Both the position numbers and the translations under genes were made by a program. A stretch of 64,000 nucleotides of DNA from Pseudomonas rhizophila (GTDB lineage Bacteria; Pseudomonadota; Gammaproteobacteria; Pseudomonadales; Pseudomonadaceae). Position 1 is the stretch's first letter. The number at the start of each line of letters is the position of its first letter. The stretch is from positions 4,776,388 through 4,840,387 of the forward strand of contig NZ_CP024081.1 of NCBI RefSeq assembly GCF_003033885.1, given 5' to 3'. The notes below the pieces were generated by a model. The model was not told where the DNA came from, searched no databases, and worked only from the letters and a program-made list of their open reading frames with translations. Below, in pieces: positions 1 to 7,536 of this stretch.

Positions 1-506
1 CCGTCATCACAAATGATCAAGCTGATCTGCAAGCCCTTCGGCCCCTCGCAGACATAGGTCCGATCACCCGGATACCAGCCTTCTATGGGGCACCAGGGAA
101 TGCACTTGCGATACTTCTGGACGATTTCGCCCTGGTTATTGATCAACACCAACGTGTTGTACGGGGCTTTGTGAGGGTGTTCCTCATGCCGCTCACCGGT
201 CAGGGAAAACACCCCCCACGTGTCTGCCGCACGGCACGCGGCGGAAAAGATCGCAGTCTCTTCGCCTGGAATGCTGGCGGCAGTCGCCATCATCTCATCG
301 TGGTCGTACATGATGCCCATGGTGCTGTATTCAGGAAACACCACCAGGTCCATGCCGGGGAGACCGCTTTTCATACCAGTGATGATGTCGGCAATCTTGC
401 GGGCGTTTTCAATGACCTCGGCTTTTGTATGCAGCCGCGGCATTTTGTAATTGACGACCGCGACACCCACGGTATCCGGGCTGCTGGAAATATCACCATG
501 ACGCAT
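1..506 (-). CDS. amiE: Aliphatic amidase (N-terminal part, cut by window edge)
   Basis: Nitrilase-superfamily amidase that hydrolyses short aliphatic amides to the acid and ammonia in the cytoplasm. The 168 visible residues begin MRHGDISSS and match the AmiE family along their whole length. All three catalytic residues fall at the family positions: Glu59 in VVFPEY, Lys134 in KYRK and Cys166 in IICDD. The start is ATG at 506. It is the last gene of a leftward operon, just downstream of fmdB and fmdA, so it probably shares their amide induction. The C-terminal half lies outside the window. The close relative formamidase AmiF has the same triad, but the N-terminal wording is that of AmiE. Confidence 0.93.
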   Translation of the reverse strand, partial: MRHGDISSSPDTVGVAVVNYKMPRLHTKAEVIENARKIADIITGMKSGLPGMDLVVFPEYSTMGIMYDHDEMMATAASIPGEETAIFSAACRAADTWGVFSLTGERHEEHPHKAPYNTLVLINNQGEIVQKYRKCIPWCPIEGWYPGDRTYVCEGPKGLQISLIICDD

Positions 507-520
507 GAAATTTACCTCTG

Positions 521-868
521 TTAATGGCTGATCATCCAAGGTCTGGAGCCGGTTTTACTCTTGAGCCCCTGAGGATTGGCTTTGGTCGGGGCCAGCGGTT
601 TGCTCGGTGCGCAACAACTGCACCCACTGGGGTGACGACGGTTCTGCTGGTACTCACCAAGGGTCTGCGGTGAGTGGGCACTTCGCTCGTTGGTCGCCAT
701 GGCCTGGCGTTGACTGCTCGACAACGTCGTCAGCGCCGGCGCAGACAACAGCAACGGCCCTCCTGGGCCCGCGCAAAACGGGCACTGGCACGGCTCGTGC
801 CGTTGGGCCATAGGCCGCAACATTGTGAAACAGCCACAGGTTTGGCATTCGTACTCATAGGTCGGCAT
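521..868 (-). CDS. fmdB: FmdB-family zinc-ribbon protein
   Basis: Small protein of 115 residues starting MPTYEYEC, the hallmark of the FmdB/CxxC_CxxC_SSSS family. Cysteines at 8, 11, 29 and 32 form a CxxC...CPxC zinc ribbon, with two extra cysteines at 13 and 27. The C-terminal half is low-complexity with a GCSCC motif. The family is named from the formamidase operon of Methylophilus methylotrophus, where FmdB is a putative regulator; the biochemical role is not established. It sits between fmdA and amiE in the same orientation with short gaps, so it is co-transcribed with them. Confidence 0.88.
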   Translation of the reverse strand: MPTYEYECQTCGCFTMLRPMAQRHEPCQCPFCAGPGGPLLLSAPALTTLSSSQRQAMATNERSAHSPQTLGEYQQNRRHPSGCSCCAPSKPLAPTKANPQGLKSKTGSRPWMISH

Positions 869-904
869 GGCGCTCTCCGGACATTGATCGGGCTCGGGCG
901 TGTC

Positions 905-2134
905 TCACAGGTCCGGGGCGATCGGCAGATCGATACTGCCGTCGAGGTGTTTGATGGGGCCGTTGGCGTTGGGGTTGATGTCGAACTCGAAGATTTCGGT
1001 GGGTAACCAGAGCGTCGCGCAGGCGTTGGGGATGTCGACCACGCCGCTGATATGCCCTTGCACCGGCGCAGAACCCAACAGTGCATAGCCCTGGGCGGGC
1101 GAATAACCAAACTTGGTCAAGTAGTTGATCGCATTCAGGCAGGCCTGGCGGTACGCGATATTGACGTCCAGGTAGTGCTGCTTGCCGGCTTCATCCACCG
1201 AGATACCTTCAAAGATCAGGTAGTTCTGGTAGGTCGGGATAATCGGGCTGGGTTTGAACACCGGGTTCTTGATTGCGTACTTGGCCATGCCGCCCTTGAT
1301 CAGCTCGACTTTCATATGCACCCAGCCGGCCATCTCGATTGCACCGCAAAAAGTGATCTCGCCGTCGCCCTGACTGAAGTGCAGGTCTCCCACCGACAAC
1401 CCGGCGCCGTTGACGTAGACCGGGAAGAAAATCTTCGAGCCCCGGGACAGGTCCTTGATATCGCAGTTACCACCATGTTCACGCGGCGGCACGGTGCGTG
1501 CGCCGGTGGCCGCGGCATCATCCCGGGCCTGGCCTTTGAGCTTGCCCATGTGCGCGGTGGCGGCCAGCGGGGCGTTGGCCAAGGGCGGCACGCGGGTCGG
1601 GTTGGTATCGATCAGCTCCTGCTCACGGCGGTTCCAGTCGGCGAGCATTACCGGGTCGGGCAGGCAACCGATCAATCCGGGGTGGATCAGGCCGGCAAAG
1701 TTGACCCCGGGAATGTGCCGCGAGCTGGTGAACATGCCTTTGAAATCCCAGATGGCTTTCTGTGCGCTGGGAAAGTGATCCGTGAGGAATCCGCCGCCGT
1801 TCTGCCGCGAGAAGAAACCGTTGAAGCCCCACATGGATTCGGCCTTGGCACCGATGTCCAACAGGTCGACCACCAGCAGATCCCCCGGCTCGGCGCCATG
1901 CACGCCCACTGGACCGGACAGGTAGTGCACGGTGGACAGGTCGACGTCACGCACATCCGAGGCGTCGTCGTTGTTCTTGATCGCGCCGGCGGTCCAATCG
2001 TAAGTCTCAAGAATAAAGTCATCCCCTGGCTTGACCCAGCAAGCCATGGGAATGTCCGGATGCCAGCGGTTATGGATCTGTTCGTTCTCGGTGGCGGGCT
2101 GGTTGAGGTCGACTTTGATCAAGGTATCGGTCAT
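905..2134 (-). CDS. fmdA: Formamidase (acetamidase/formamidase family)
   Basis: Hydrolyses formamide (and related short amides) to formate and ammonia; cytoplasmic. The 409-residue length and the opening MTDTLIKVDLNQP are typical of FmdA. Internal family landmarks include GPVGVHGAEPGDLLVVD, the acidic/His-rich PPREHGGNCDIKDL and the SVGDLHFSQGDGEI segment. The frame is open six codons further upstream, but the ATG at 2134 is preferred because AGGAG lies about 8 nt before it. It follows urtE by about 155 bp and precedes fmdB. It is sequence-unrelated to AmiE, so the operon encodes two independent amide hydrolases. Confidence 0.93.
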   Translation of the reverse strand: MTDTLIKVDLNQPATENEQIHNRWHPDIPMACWVKPGDDFILETYDWTAGAIKNNDDASDVRDVDLSTVHYLSGPVGVHGAEPGDLLVVDLLDIGAKAESMWGFNGFFSRQNGGGFLTDHFPSAQKAIWDFKGMFTSSRHIPGVNFAGLIHPGLIGCLPDPVMLADWNRREQELIDTNPTRVPPLANAPLAATAHMGKLKGQARDDAAATGARTVPPREHGGNCDIKDLSRGSKIFFPVYVNGAGLSVGDLHFSQGDGEITFCGAIEMAGWVHMKVELIKGGMAKYAIKNPVFKPSPIIPTYQNYLIFEGISVDEAGKQHYLDVNIAYRQACLNAINYLTKFGYSPAQGYALLGSAPVQGHISGVVDIPNACATLWLPTEIFEFDINPNANGPIKHLDGSIDLPIAPDL

Positions 2135-2222
2135 GGCGAAGCTCCTGAACATTGGGGGTGTACCGCGTTGGAACCAGTCTCGAATGGCGGCCCGAATCGG
2201 CCAATACGTTGGATGACGTACC

Positions 2223-2246
2223 CCTGTAGGAGCTGGCTTGCCAGCT
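2223..2246. repeat. Single REP-like element
   Basis: A GTAGGAGCTGGCTTGCCAGC-type Pseudomonas REP sequence with a short internal palindrome. It lies between urtE and fmdA. It may mark a differential mRNA stability or termination point within the operon; that is inference. Confidence 0.6.
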
Positions 2247-2289
2247 GCAACAAAGGGGGCCGATAAACCATCGCGCCGCCCGGCCGCAC

Positions 2290-2979
2290 CTACACAGAGA
2301 GGTAGCGACTGATGGTGGCTTCGTCGACCTTGTCCCGGGTCTCTTCAATCACGAAGCGGCCCTTCTCGATCACCAGGAAGCGGTCGGCGATTTCCAGGGT
2401 GAATGACAGCACCTGCTCGGAGACCACAATGGTCAGGTCGCGCAGGTTGCGGATCTCTTTCAAAGTGCGGGCGATGTCCTTGATGATCGACGGCTGGATG
2501 CCTTCGGTAGGTTCATCGAGCAACAACACCTTGGGATTGGTCGCCAGCGCCCGGGCGATGGCCAGTTGCTGCTGTTGCCCGCCCGAGAGATTGCCGCCCT
2601 TGCGCGAGCGCATGTCGTGAAGCACCGGAAACAACGCATAAAGATCTTCGGGGACCTGGCCCCGGGCCGATGCTGGCAGGCCGGTCTGAATATTTTCCAA
2701 CACCGTCATGCTGGGGAAAATCATCCTCCCCTGGGGCACATAGGCGATGCCGAGTTCCACCCGCTCGTGGGTTTCCAGGTTCGAGACCTCCTGGCCATCG
2801 ATGCTGACCTGCCCCCGCCACTGCGGAAGGATGCCCATCAAACTCTTGAACAGCGTGGTCTTGCCCATACCGTTGCGTCCCATCACGGCGACGATTTCGC
2901 GTTTGGCCACGGCCAGGTCGAGGTCGTGGAGGATCTGGCTCTGGCCGTAACCACAGGACAGCTTGTCTACGTTGAACAT
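2290..2979 (-). CDS. urtE: Urea/short-chain amide ABC transporter ATPase UrtE
   Basis: One of the two ATPases of a branched-chain-amino-acid-type (HAAT) importer; LivF-like, 229 residues, cytoplasmic face. Walker A is at 34-42 (GRNGMGKTT), the signature LSGGQ at 131-135 and Walker B VLLLDEP at 151-157. The gene follows urtD by 10 bp and is the fifth transporter gene in the operon. Databases would name it UrtE (urea), but formamidase and amidase lie directly downstream and no urease gene is in view, so short-chain amides are the more likely substrates. This resembles the FmdDEF importer of Methylophilus. Confidence 0.9.
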   Translation of the reverse strand: MFNVDKLSCGYGQSQILHDLDLAVAKREIVAVMGRNGMGKTTLFKSLMGILPQWRGQVSIDGQEVSNLETHERVELGIAYVPQGRMIFPSMTVLENIQTGLPASARGQVPEDLYALFPVLHDMRSRKGGNLSGGQQQQLAIARALATNPKVLLLDEPTEGIQPSIIKDIARTLKEIRNLRDLTIVVSEQVLSFTLEIADRFLVIEKGRFVIEETRDKVDEATISRYLSV

Positions 2980-2989
2980 GCCTGCTTCC

Positions 2990-3748
2990 TCAATGGCCTA
3001 AATAGACTTCGATGACTTTCGGGTTGCTCTGCACCGACTCCATGCTGCCCTCGGCCAGGACCTTGCCCTGGTGCAGCACCGTGACCTTATGGGCGATGCT
3101 CTTGACGAATTCCATGTCGTGTTCGATCACCAGCACCGAGCGTCCCTGGCTGATGCGCTTGAGCAGTTCTGCGGTCTGGACGCGTTCGTTGACGCTCATC
3201 CCGGCGACGGGTTCATCGAGCATCAACAGGTCAGGGTTCTGCATCAGCAGCATGCCGATCTCCAGCCACTGCTTCTGGCCGTGGGACAGCAGGTCGGCCT
3301 GTTGCTGCAACAGCTCACCGAGAAAAATCTCCCGCGCCACCTCTTCAACCCGGGCAATCACTGCGGCACTGCGTTTGAAGAACAACGCGCCCAACACCTT
3401 GCGCCCCGCCGGGTAGGACATCTCCAGGTTCTCGAACACCGTGAGGTTTTCGTAGATCGACGGGTTTTGGAATTTGCGCCCGACACCGGCACGGACAATG
3501 TTGTACTCGCGCATCTTGGTCAGCTCCTGACCATCGAACTGAATGCTGCCGCTGGTGGCGCGGGTCTTGCCGCAGATCAGGTCGAGCACCGTGGTCTTGC
3601 CTGCGCCGTTGGGCCCGATTACCACCCGCACTTCATTGCGGTCGATGTACAGGTTGAGGTTGTCCACGGCCTTGAAACCGTCGAATGACACCGTCAGCCC
3701 CTCGATAACCAGCACCGGCTTGTTCATTTGAAAACCCACGGCGGTCAT
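2990..3748 (-). CDS. urtD: Urea/short-chain amide ABC transporter ATPase UrtD
   Basis: LivG-like ATPase of 252 residues. Walker A is at 45-53 (GPNGAGKTT), a family-typical variant signature LSHGQ at 154-158 and Walker B LLMLDEP at 174-180. The start ATG at 3748 overlaps the urtC stop in an ATGA junction, which indicates translational coupling and supports this start over Met8. It pairs with UrtE to power the UrtBC permease. Confidence 0.9.
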   Translation of the reverse strand: MTAVGFQMNKPVLVIEGLTVSFDGFKAVDNLNLYIDRNEVRVVIGPNGAGKTTVLDLICGKTRATSGSIQFDGQELTKMREYNIVRAGVGRKFQNPSIYENLTVFENLEMSYPAGRKVLGALFFKRSAAVIARVEEVAREIFLGELLQQQADLLSHGQKQWLEIGMLLMQNPDLLMLDEPVAGMSVNERVQTAELLKRISQGRSVLVIEHDMEFVKSIAHKVTVLHQGKVLAEGSMESVQSNPKVIEVYLGH

Positions 3749-4932
3749 GGCTGCGTCTCCAGCGAAGGACGTTCAGGAGCCGAGGCTGGCGGCGCGGTGC
3801 GCGGCGCCTCTGGCAGGGGTTCGGCAACGGCAGCTTGCTGCGAGGGACGCCGCAATAGACGGCCAAGGGTCTGGCGGCCATGGCTGTCCCAGAGTCCGGC
3901 CAAGCCATTGGGGAAGTACATGACCACGGCAATGAACAGCCCGCCCATCAGGTACAGCCATAATTCGGGGAACGACTCGGAGAAATAGGTCTTGCCGTAG
4001 TTCACCAGTAAGGCCCCATACACCGCGCCGAGCAGCGACATGCGCCCGCCGACAGCGGCAAAGATCACCATCTCGATGGACGGCACGATGCCGACGAACG
4101 AAGGCGACATGAAGCCCACCTGCAAGGCGAACATGGCGCCGCCAATGGCCGAGAAGGCGGCGGCGATGCAGAACACGAAAATCTTGAAACTGGCTACGTC
4201 ATAACCAGAGAAACGCACCCGTTCCTCTCTATCGCGCATCGCCATCAGCAGCCGCCCGAGCTTCGACGCGAGGACGAAACGGCCGATGAAAATGCAGCCG
4301 AACAACAAGGCCGCGTTGATGAAGTACAGCAGCAGCTTGGCGCTGTCGCTGCGCAGGTCCCAGCCGAGCAGAGTCTTGAGATCGGTGATGCCGTTGACCC
4401 CGCCGGTCAGGCCCTGCTGGCCGACGATCAGCACCGTGAGAATCAGCGCGATGGCCTGGCTGACGATAGAGAAATAAACATCCCCCACCCGCCGCTTGAA
4501 CAGCGCCATGCCAATGATGAAGGCCAGCACCACCGGCACCAGGATCACCGCTAGCAGGGTGAAGCTGAAACTGTGGAACGGCACCCAGAGCCACGGCAGT
4601 TCGGTGATCTGGTTCCAGTCCATGAAATCCGGAATGCCCGGCGTCGACTGGATTTTGGTGCTCTGCGGGTCGGAGGCTTCGAGCTTGAGAAACATCGCCA
4701 TGCAGTAGCCGCCGACGCCGAAGAACACCCCTTGCCCGAGGCTGAGAATGCCGCCATAGCCCCAACATAACACCAGGCCGACAGCGACGAAGGCATAGGT
4801 CAGGTACTTGCCCACCATGTTCAGGCGAAAGGCATCCAGGGTCAGCGGGAAGACCACGAAGATCAGCAGCGCCAACAGGGCCACGCCCAACAGGTTCTGC
4901 TTGCCCGCCAGCATCTTGTCTAAAAGCTTCAT
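3745..4932 (-). CDS. urtC: Urea/short-chain amide ABC transporter permease UrtC
   Basis: LivM-like inner-membrane permease, 395 residues, with eight to ten hydrophobic segments and the conserved loop around RDREERVRFSGYDV that contacts the ATPases. The last ~35 residues form a Pro/Ala-rich polar cytoplasmic tail (from about RRPSQQAAV onward) with no obvious role. It is separated from urtB by 10 bp and coupled to urtD by a 4-bp overlap. Confidence 0.9.
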   Translation of the reverse strand: MKLLDKMLAGKQNLLGVALLALLIFVVFPLTLDAFRLNMVGKYLTYAFVAVGLVLCWGYGGILSLGQGVFFGVGGYCMAMFLKLEASDPQSTKIQSTPGIPDFMDWNQITELPWLWVPFHSFSFTLLAVILVPVVLAFIIGMALFKRRVGDVYFSIVSQAIALILTVLIVGQQGLTGGVNGITDLKTLLGWDLRSDSAKLLLYFINAALLFGCIFIGRFVLASKLGRLLMAMRDREERVRFSGYDVASFKIFVFCIAAAFSAIGGAMFALQVGFMSPSFVGIVPSIEMVIFAAVGGRMSLLGAVYGALLVNYGKTYFSESFPELWLYLMGGLFIAVVMYFPNGLAGLWDSHGRQTLGRLLRRPSQQAAVAEPLPEAPRTAPPASAPERPSLETQP

Positions 4933-4942
4933 TGGCTCGCCT

Positions 4943-5860
4943 CTACTTGCGCACTTTGATGGAGAACAACCCTTGAGGGCGCAACATCAGGATCAGAATC
5001 ACCCCGGACAGGGTCAGCACCTTGGCCATCGAACCACTGAGGAAAAACTCCGAAATCGATTGGGTCTGGGCAATGACGAACGCCGACGCAATGGTGCCGA
5101 ACAGGCTTTGTGCGCCGCCGAAGACCACCACCAGGAAGGTGTCGACGATGTACTGCGAGCCCGCGGTGGGACCGGTGGAGCCGATGGTGGTAAAGGCCGC
5201 GCCGGCCACCCCCGCGACACCACAACCGAGGGCAAAGGTCATTCGGTCGACCTTGCGTGTATTGATGCCCACGGCTCGGCTCATCAGTCGGTTTTGCACC
5301 GTGGCCCGCACTTGCAGGCCCCAGCGTGAGCGGTAGAGCAAGAGAAAAATGGCCCCGGTGAGCAGCAGGGTCAGGGCCATCATGAACAGACCGTTGCGCG
5401 GGATCTCGATGGACTCAGTGAAGTTGAACGAGCCCATCAGCCACTCCGGCGGCGTCGCGCTGACTTCACGGGCACCGAACACCGAACGGAAGGTCTGCTG
5501 CATCACCAGGGACAGCCCCCAGGTCGCCAGCAATGTATCCAGTGGACGCTTGTAGAGCCGACTGATCATCGCCCACTCCACCAGCCAGCCGATGGCCCCG
5601 GCCATCAGGAACGACAGGGCGATGGCAATAAAAAAATAATAGGGTTGAAACCACGGGGCGAAATGACTGGTCAGGCTCGAGCAGACATAGGTGGTGTAGG
5701 CGCCGATCGTGAGGAACTCGCCGTGGGCCATGTTGATGACCCCCATCTGGCCGAAAATGATCGCCAACCCCAATGCCATCAACAGCAGCACGCAGAACAC
5801 GGACAAGCCGTTGAACCCCTGCATCGCCGCGATGGCACCAAATTCCGATAGCCATTCCAT
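4943..5860 (-). CDS. urtB: Urea/short-chain amide ABC transporter permease UrtB
   Basis: LivH-like inner-membrane permease of 305 residues with multiple hydrophobic helices. INMAHGEFLTIGAY near the N-terminus and GAAFTTIGSTGPTAG in the second half are family landmarks. Many proteobacterial UrtB proteins linked to urease have an extra ~200-residue N-terminal region; this one does not and is closer to plain LivH/FmdE-type permeases. It is 111 bp downstream of urtA, and that gap holds a REP pair. Confidence 0.9.
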   Translation of the reverse strand: MEWLSEFGAIAAMQGFNGLSVFCVLLLMALGLAIIFGQMGVINMAHGEFLTIGAYTTYVCSSLTSHFAPWFQPYYFFIAIALSFLMAGAIGWLVEWAMISRLYKRPLDTLLATWGLSLVMQQTFRSVFGAREVSATPPEWLMGSFNFTESIEIPRNGLFMMALTLLLTGAIFLLLYRSRWGLQVRATVQNRLMSRAVGINTRKVDRMTFALGCGVAGVAGAAFTTIGSTGPTAGSQYIVDTFLVVVFGGAQSLFGTIASAFVIAQTQSISEFFLSGSMAKVLTLSGVILILMLRPQGLFSIKVRK

Positions 5861-5909
5861 GATGATGGACTCCTGCTTGGAGGGAGGATGTGGAGAAACG
5901 ATGGAGCTC

Positions 5910-5964
5910 CATCGCCGGCAAGCCAGCTCCTACAAAGTGTTGGAGTCGGCTTGCCGCGATAGGC
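5910..5964. repeat. REP pair between urtA and urtB
   Basis: Two inverted half-elements (GCCGGCAAGCCAGCTCCTAC and GTCGGCTTGCCGCGATAG) separated by about 10 bp can fold into a hairpin in the mRNA. The position, after the binding-protein gene and before the permease genes, is where REP hairpins often protect the abundant 5' transcript of ABC operons. The functional role is inferred. Confidence 0.7.
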
Positions 5965-5971
5965 CCGGACC

Positions 5972-7216
5972 TTACTGATAGCCTTTAGGAAACGGATTCG
6001 GTTCGATCAGATCGGACTCGTACACCACTTTGAACTGGCCATCGGGTTGCACTTCACCGATGCGGGTCTTGCTCCACAGGTGATGGTTTTCATGCACTTT
6101 GACGTAGCCTTCAGGCGCGGTTTTCAACTCGATGCCCGGCGAGGCTGCAACCACTTTGTCGATATCGAAGCTGCCGGCTTTCTCCACCGCAGCCTTCCAC
6201 AGCCATGGGCCCAGATACGCAGCCTGGGTCACGTCGCCGATCACCGAATCCTTGCCGTACTTGGCCTTGAAAGCGTCGACGAAGGCTTTGTTGTTGGGGT
6301 TGTCCAGGCTCTGGAAGTACTTCATCGAGGCGTAGAAGCCGGCCATGTTTTCGCCGCCGATGCCCAGCAATTCATCCTCGGTCACCGACAGGGTGAGCAA
6401 GGTCTGCTTGGCCGAATTGACGCCCGCCGCATTGAGTTGTTTGTAGAAGGCCACGTTGGAGCCACCTACCACGGCGGCGAACACAACGTCGGGCTTCTTC
6501 AGCTTGACTTTGTTGATCAGCGAGCCGAACTGGGTGTTGCCCAGCGGGTAGTAGTCTTCGCCGACCACGGTGCCGTGCAGCACGTTTTCAATGTGTTTGC
6601 GCGCAATCTTCATCGAGGTGCGTGGCCAGATATAGTCCGACCCCACCAGGTAGAAGGTTTTGGCGCCTTTGGTCTTGGCGATCCAGTCGAGGCTGGCGAG
6701 GATTTGCTGGGTGGCTTCCTGGCCGGTGTAGATCACGTTCTTCGACTGCTCCAGCCCCTCGTAGAAAGTCGGGTAGTAGAGCAGGCCATTTTCTTTCTCG
6801 AAAATCGGCAGCACAGCCTTGCGCGAGGCCGAGGTCCAGCAACCGAACACCGTTGCCACCTTGTCGTTGACCAAAAGCTTCTTGGCCTTCTCGGCGAAGG
6901 TCGGCCAGTCGGAGGCGCCGTCTTCCTGGATCACCTTGATCTGCCGACCGAGGATGCCGCCTGAAGCGTTGATCTGCTCGATGGCCAGGCGTTCGGCCTG
7001 GATCGAGCCGGTCTCGGAAATCGCCATGGTGCCGGTAGCCGAGTGCAACTGGCCGACCGTGACCTCAGTGGCGGTCACCGCCAGGCCGGTGCTGTTGGCC
7101 TCGTCCGCCCATACACCCTGGCTGAACACACTGGCAGCCAATAACGACAGGGCCGCCGCCCCCAGAGCCAGGCGGCGCGGCAACAGGCCTTTAGTGCGGA
7201 TCAATCGTGGTTCCAT
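5972..7216 (-). CDS. urtA: Urea/short-chain amide ABC transporter binding protein UrtA
   Basis: Periplasmic substrate-binding protein, 414 residues, type I fold (Peripla_BP_6, AmiC/LivJ clan). A signal peptide is visible: basic n-region with twin arginines (LLPRRLALG), hydrophobic core, cleavage near VWA-DE about residue 38. GQLHSATGTMAISE at the mature N-terminus is characteristic of UrtA/FmdD. It is the first gene of the operon, with GAGGAG just before ATG 7216. Its family also includes AmiC, the amide sensor of P. aeruginosa, so amide ligands fit the fold. Expression is probably controlled from the intergenic array at 7320-7348. Confidence 0.92.
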   Translation of the reverse strand: MEPRLIRTKGLLPRRLALGAAALSLLAASVFSQGVWADEANSTGLAVTATEVTVGQLHSATGTMAISETGSIQAERLAIEQINASGGILGRQIKVIQEDGASDWPTFAEKAKKLLVNDKVATVFGCWTSASRKAVLPIFEKENGLLYYPTFYEGLEQSKNVIYTGQEATQQILASLDWIAKTKGAKTFYLVGSDYIWPRTSMKIARKHIENVLHGTVVGEDYYPLGNTQFGSLINKVKLKKPDVVFAAVVGGSNVAFYKQLNAAGVNSAKQTLLTLSVTEDELLGIGGENMAGFYASMKYFQSLDNPNNKAFVDAFKAKYGKDSVIGDVTQAAYLGPWLWKAAVEKAGSFDIDKVVAASPGIELKTAPEGYVKVHENHHLWSKTRIGEVQPDGQFKVVYESDLIEPNPFPKGYQ

Positions 7217-7319
7217 GCTGCTACTCCTCTGCGGTGACGCTGACAGCTCGCCTTGAGGCGGCCGGCAACGGTGGTGGCATCAGCATGGCGGCGCGGATCG
7301 GTGACGGGTATACGCAGCC

Positions 7320-7348
7320 TGACGTAAGCGCATACGTCATTTGACGTA
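7320..7348. promoter_or_regulatory. Triple TGACGTA/TACGTCA operator array
   Basis: Three 7-bp elements in alternating orientation: TGACGTA at 7320-7326, TACGTCA at 7333-7339 and TGACGTA at 7342-7348. The first pair is a perfect inverted repeat with a 6-bp spacer and the second pair a perfect inverted repeat with a 2-bp spacer. The array sits in the divergent region about 104 bp before urtA and 190 bp before the sensor kinase gene. It is a strong candidate for the binding site of the LuxR-type response regulator at 10904-11596; that assignment is inference. No other clear feature was seen in 7217-7536. Confidence 0.6.
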
Positions 7349-7536
7349 GGGAAAAATGCACCAAGGCGGCGCAGGCTATCGCCCCAGGCCCCGCCTGAAC
7401 GGCATTGCGCGGACGCGTGCGCAGGCAACAGCTGGCGCGGCAAGACGGCGTGGTGCAGGGCATGAAAATTGCTCGGCTATCCGCCACGGGCACACCCGAC
7501 AGGCACGGAGCGCCTTGACCCCAGGAGTCTTTCGCC

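Noticed and set aside
1052..2266. Long open frame on the plus strand opposite fmdA
   Set aside because: It is antisense to a complete, strongly conserved formamidase; high GC in third positions produces such shadows.
7217..7319. Sigma-54 promoter for urtA
   Set aside because: No GG-N10-GC pair with proper TGGCAC/TTGCA surroundings was found in the 100 bp upstream of the start.
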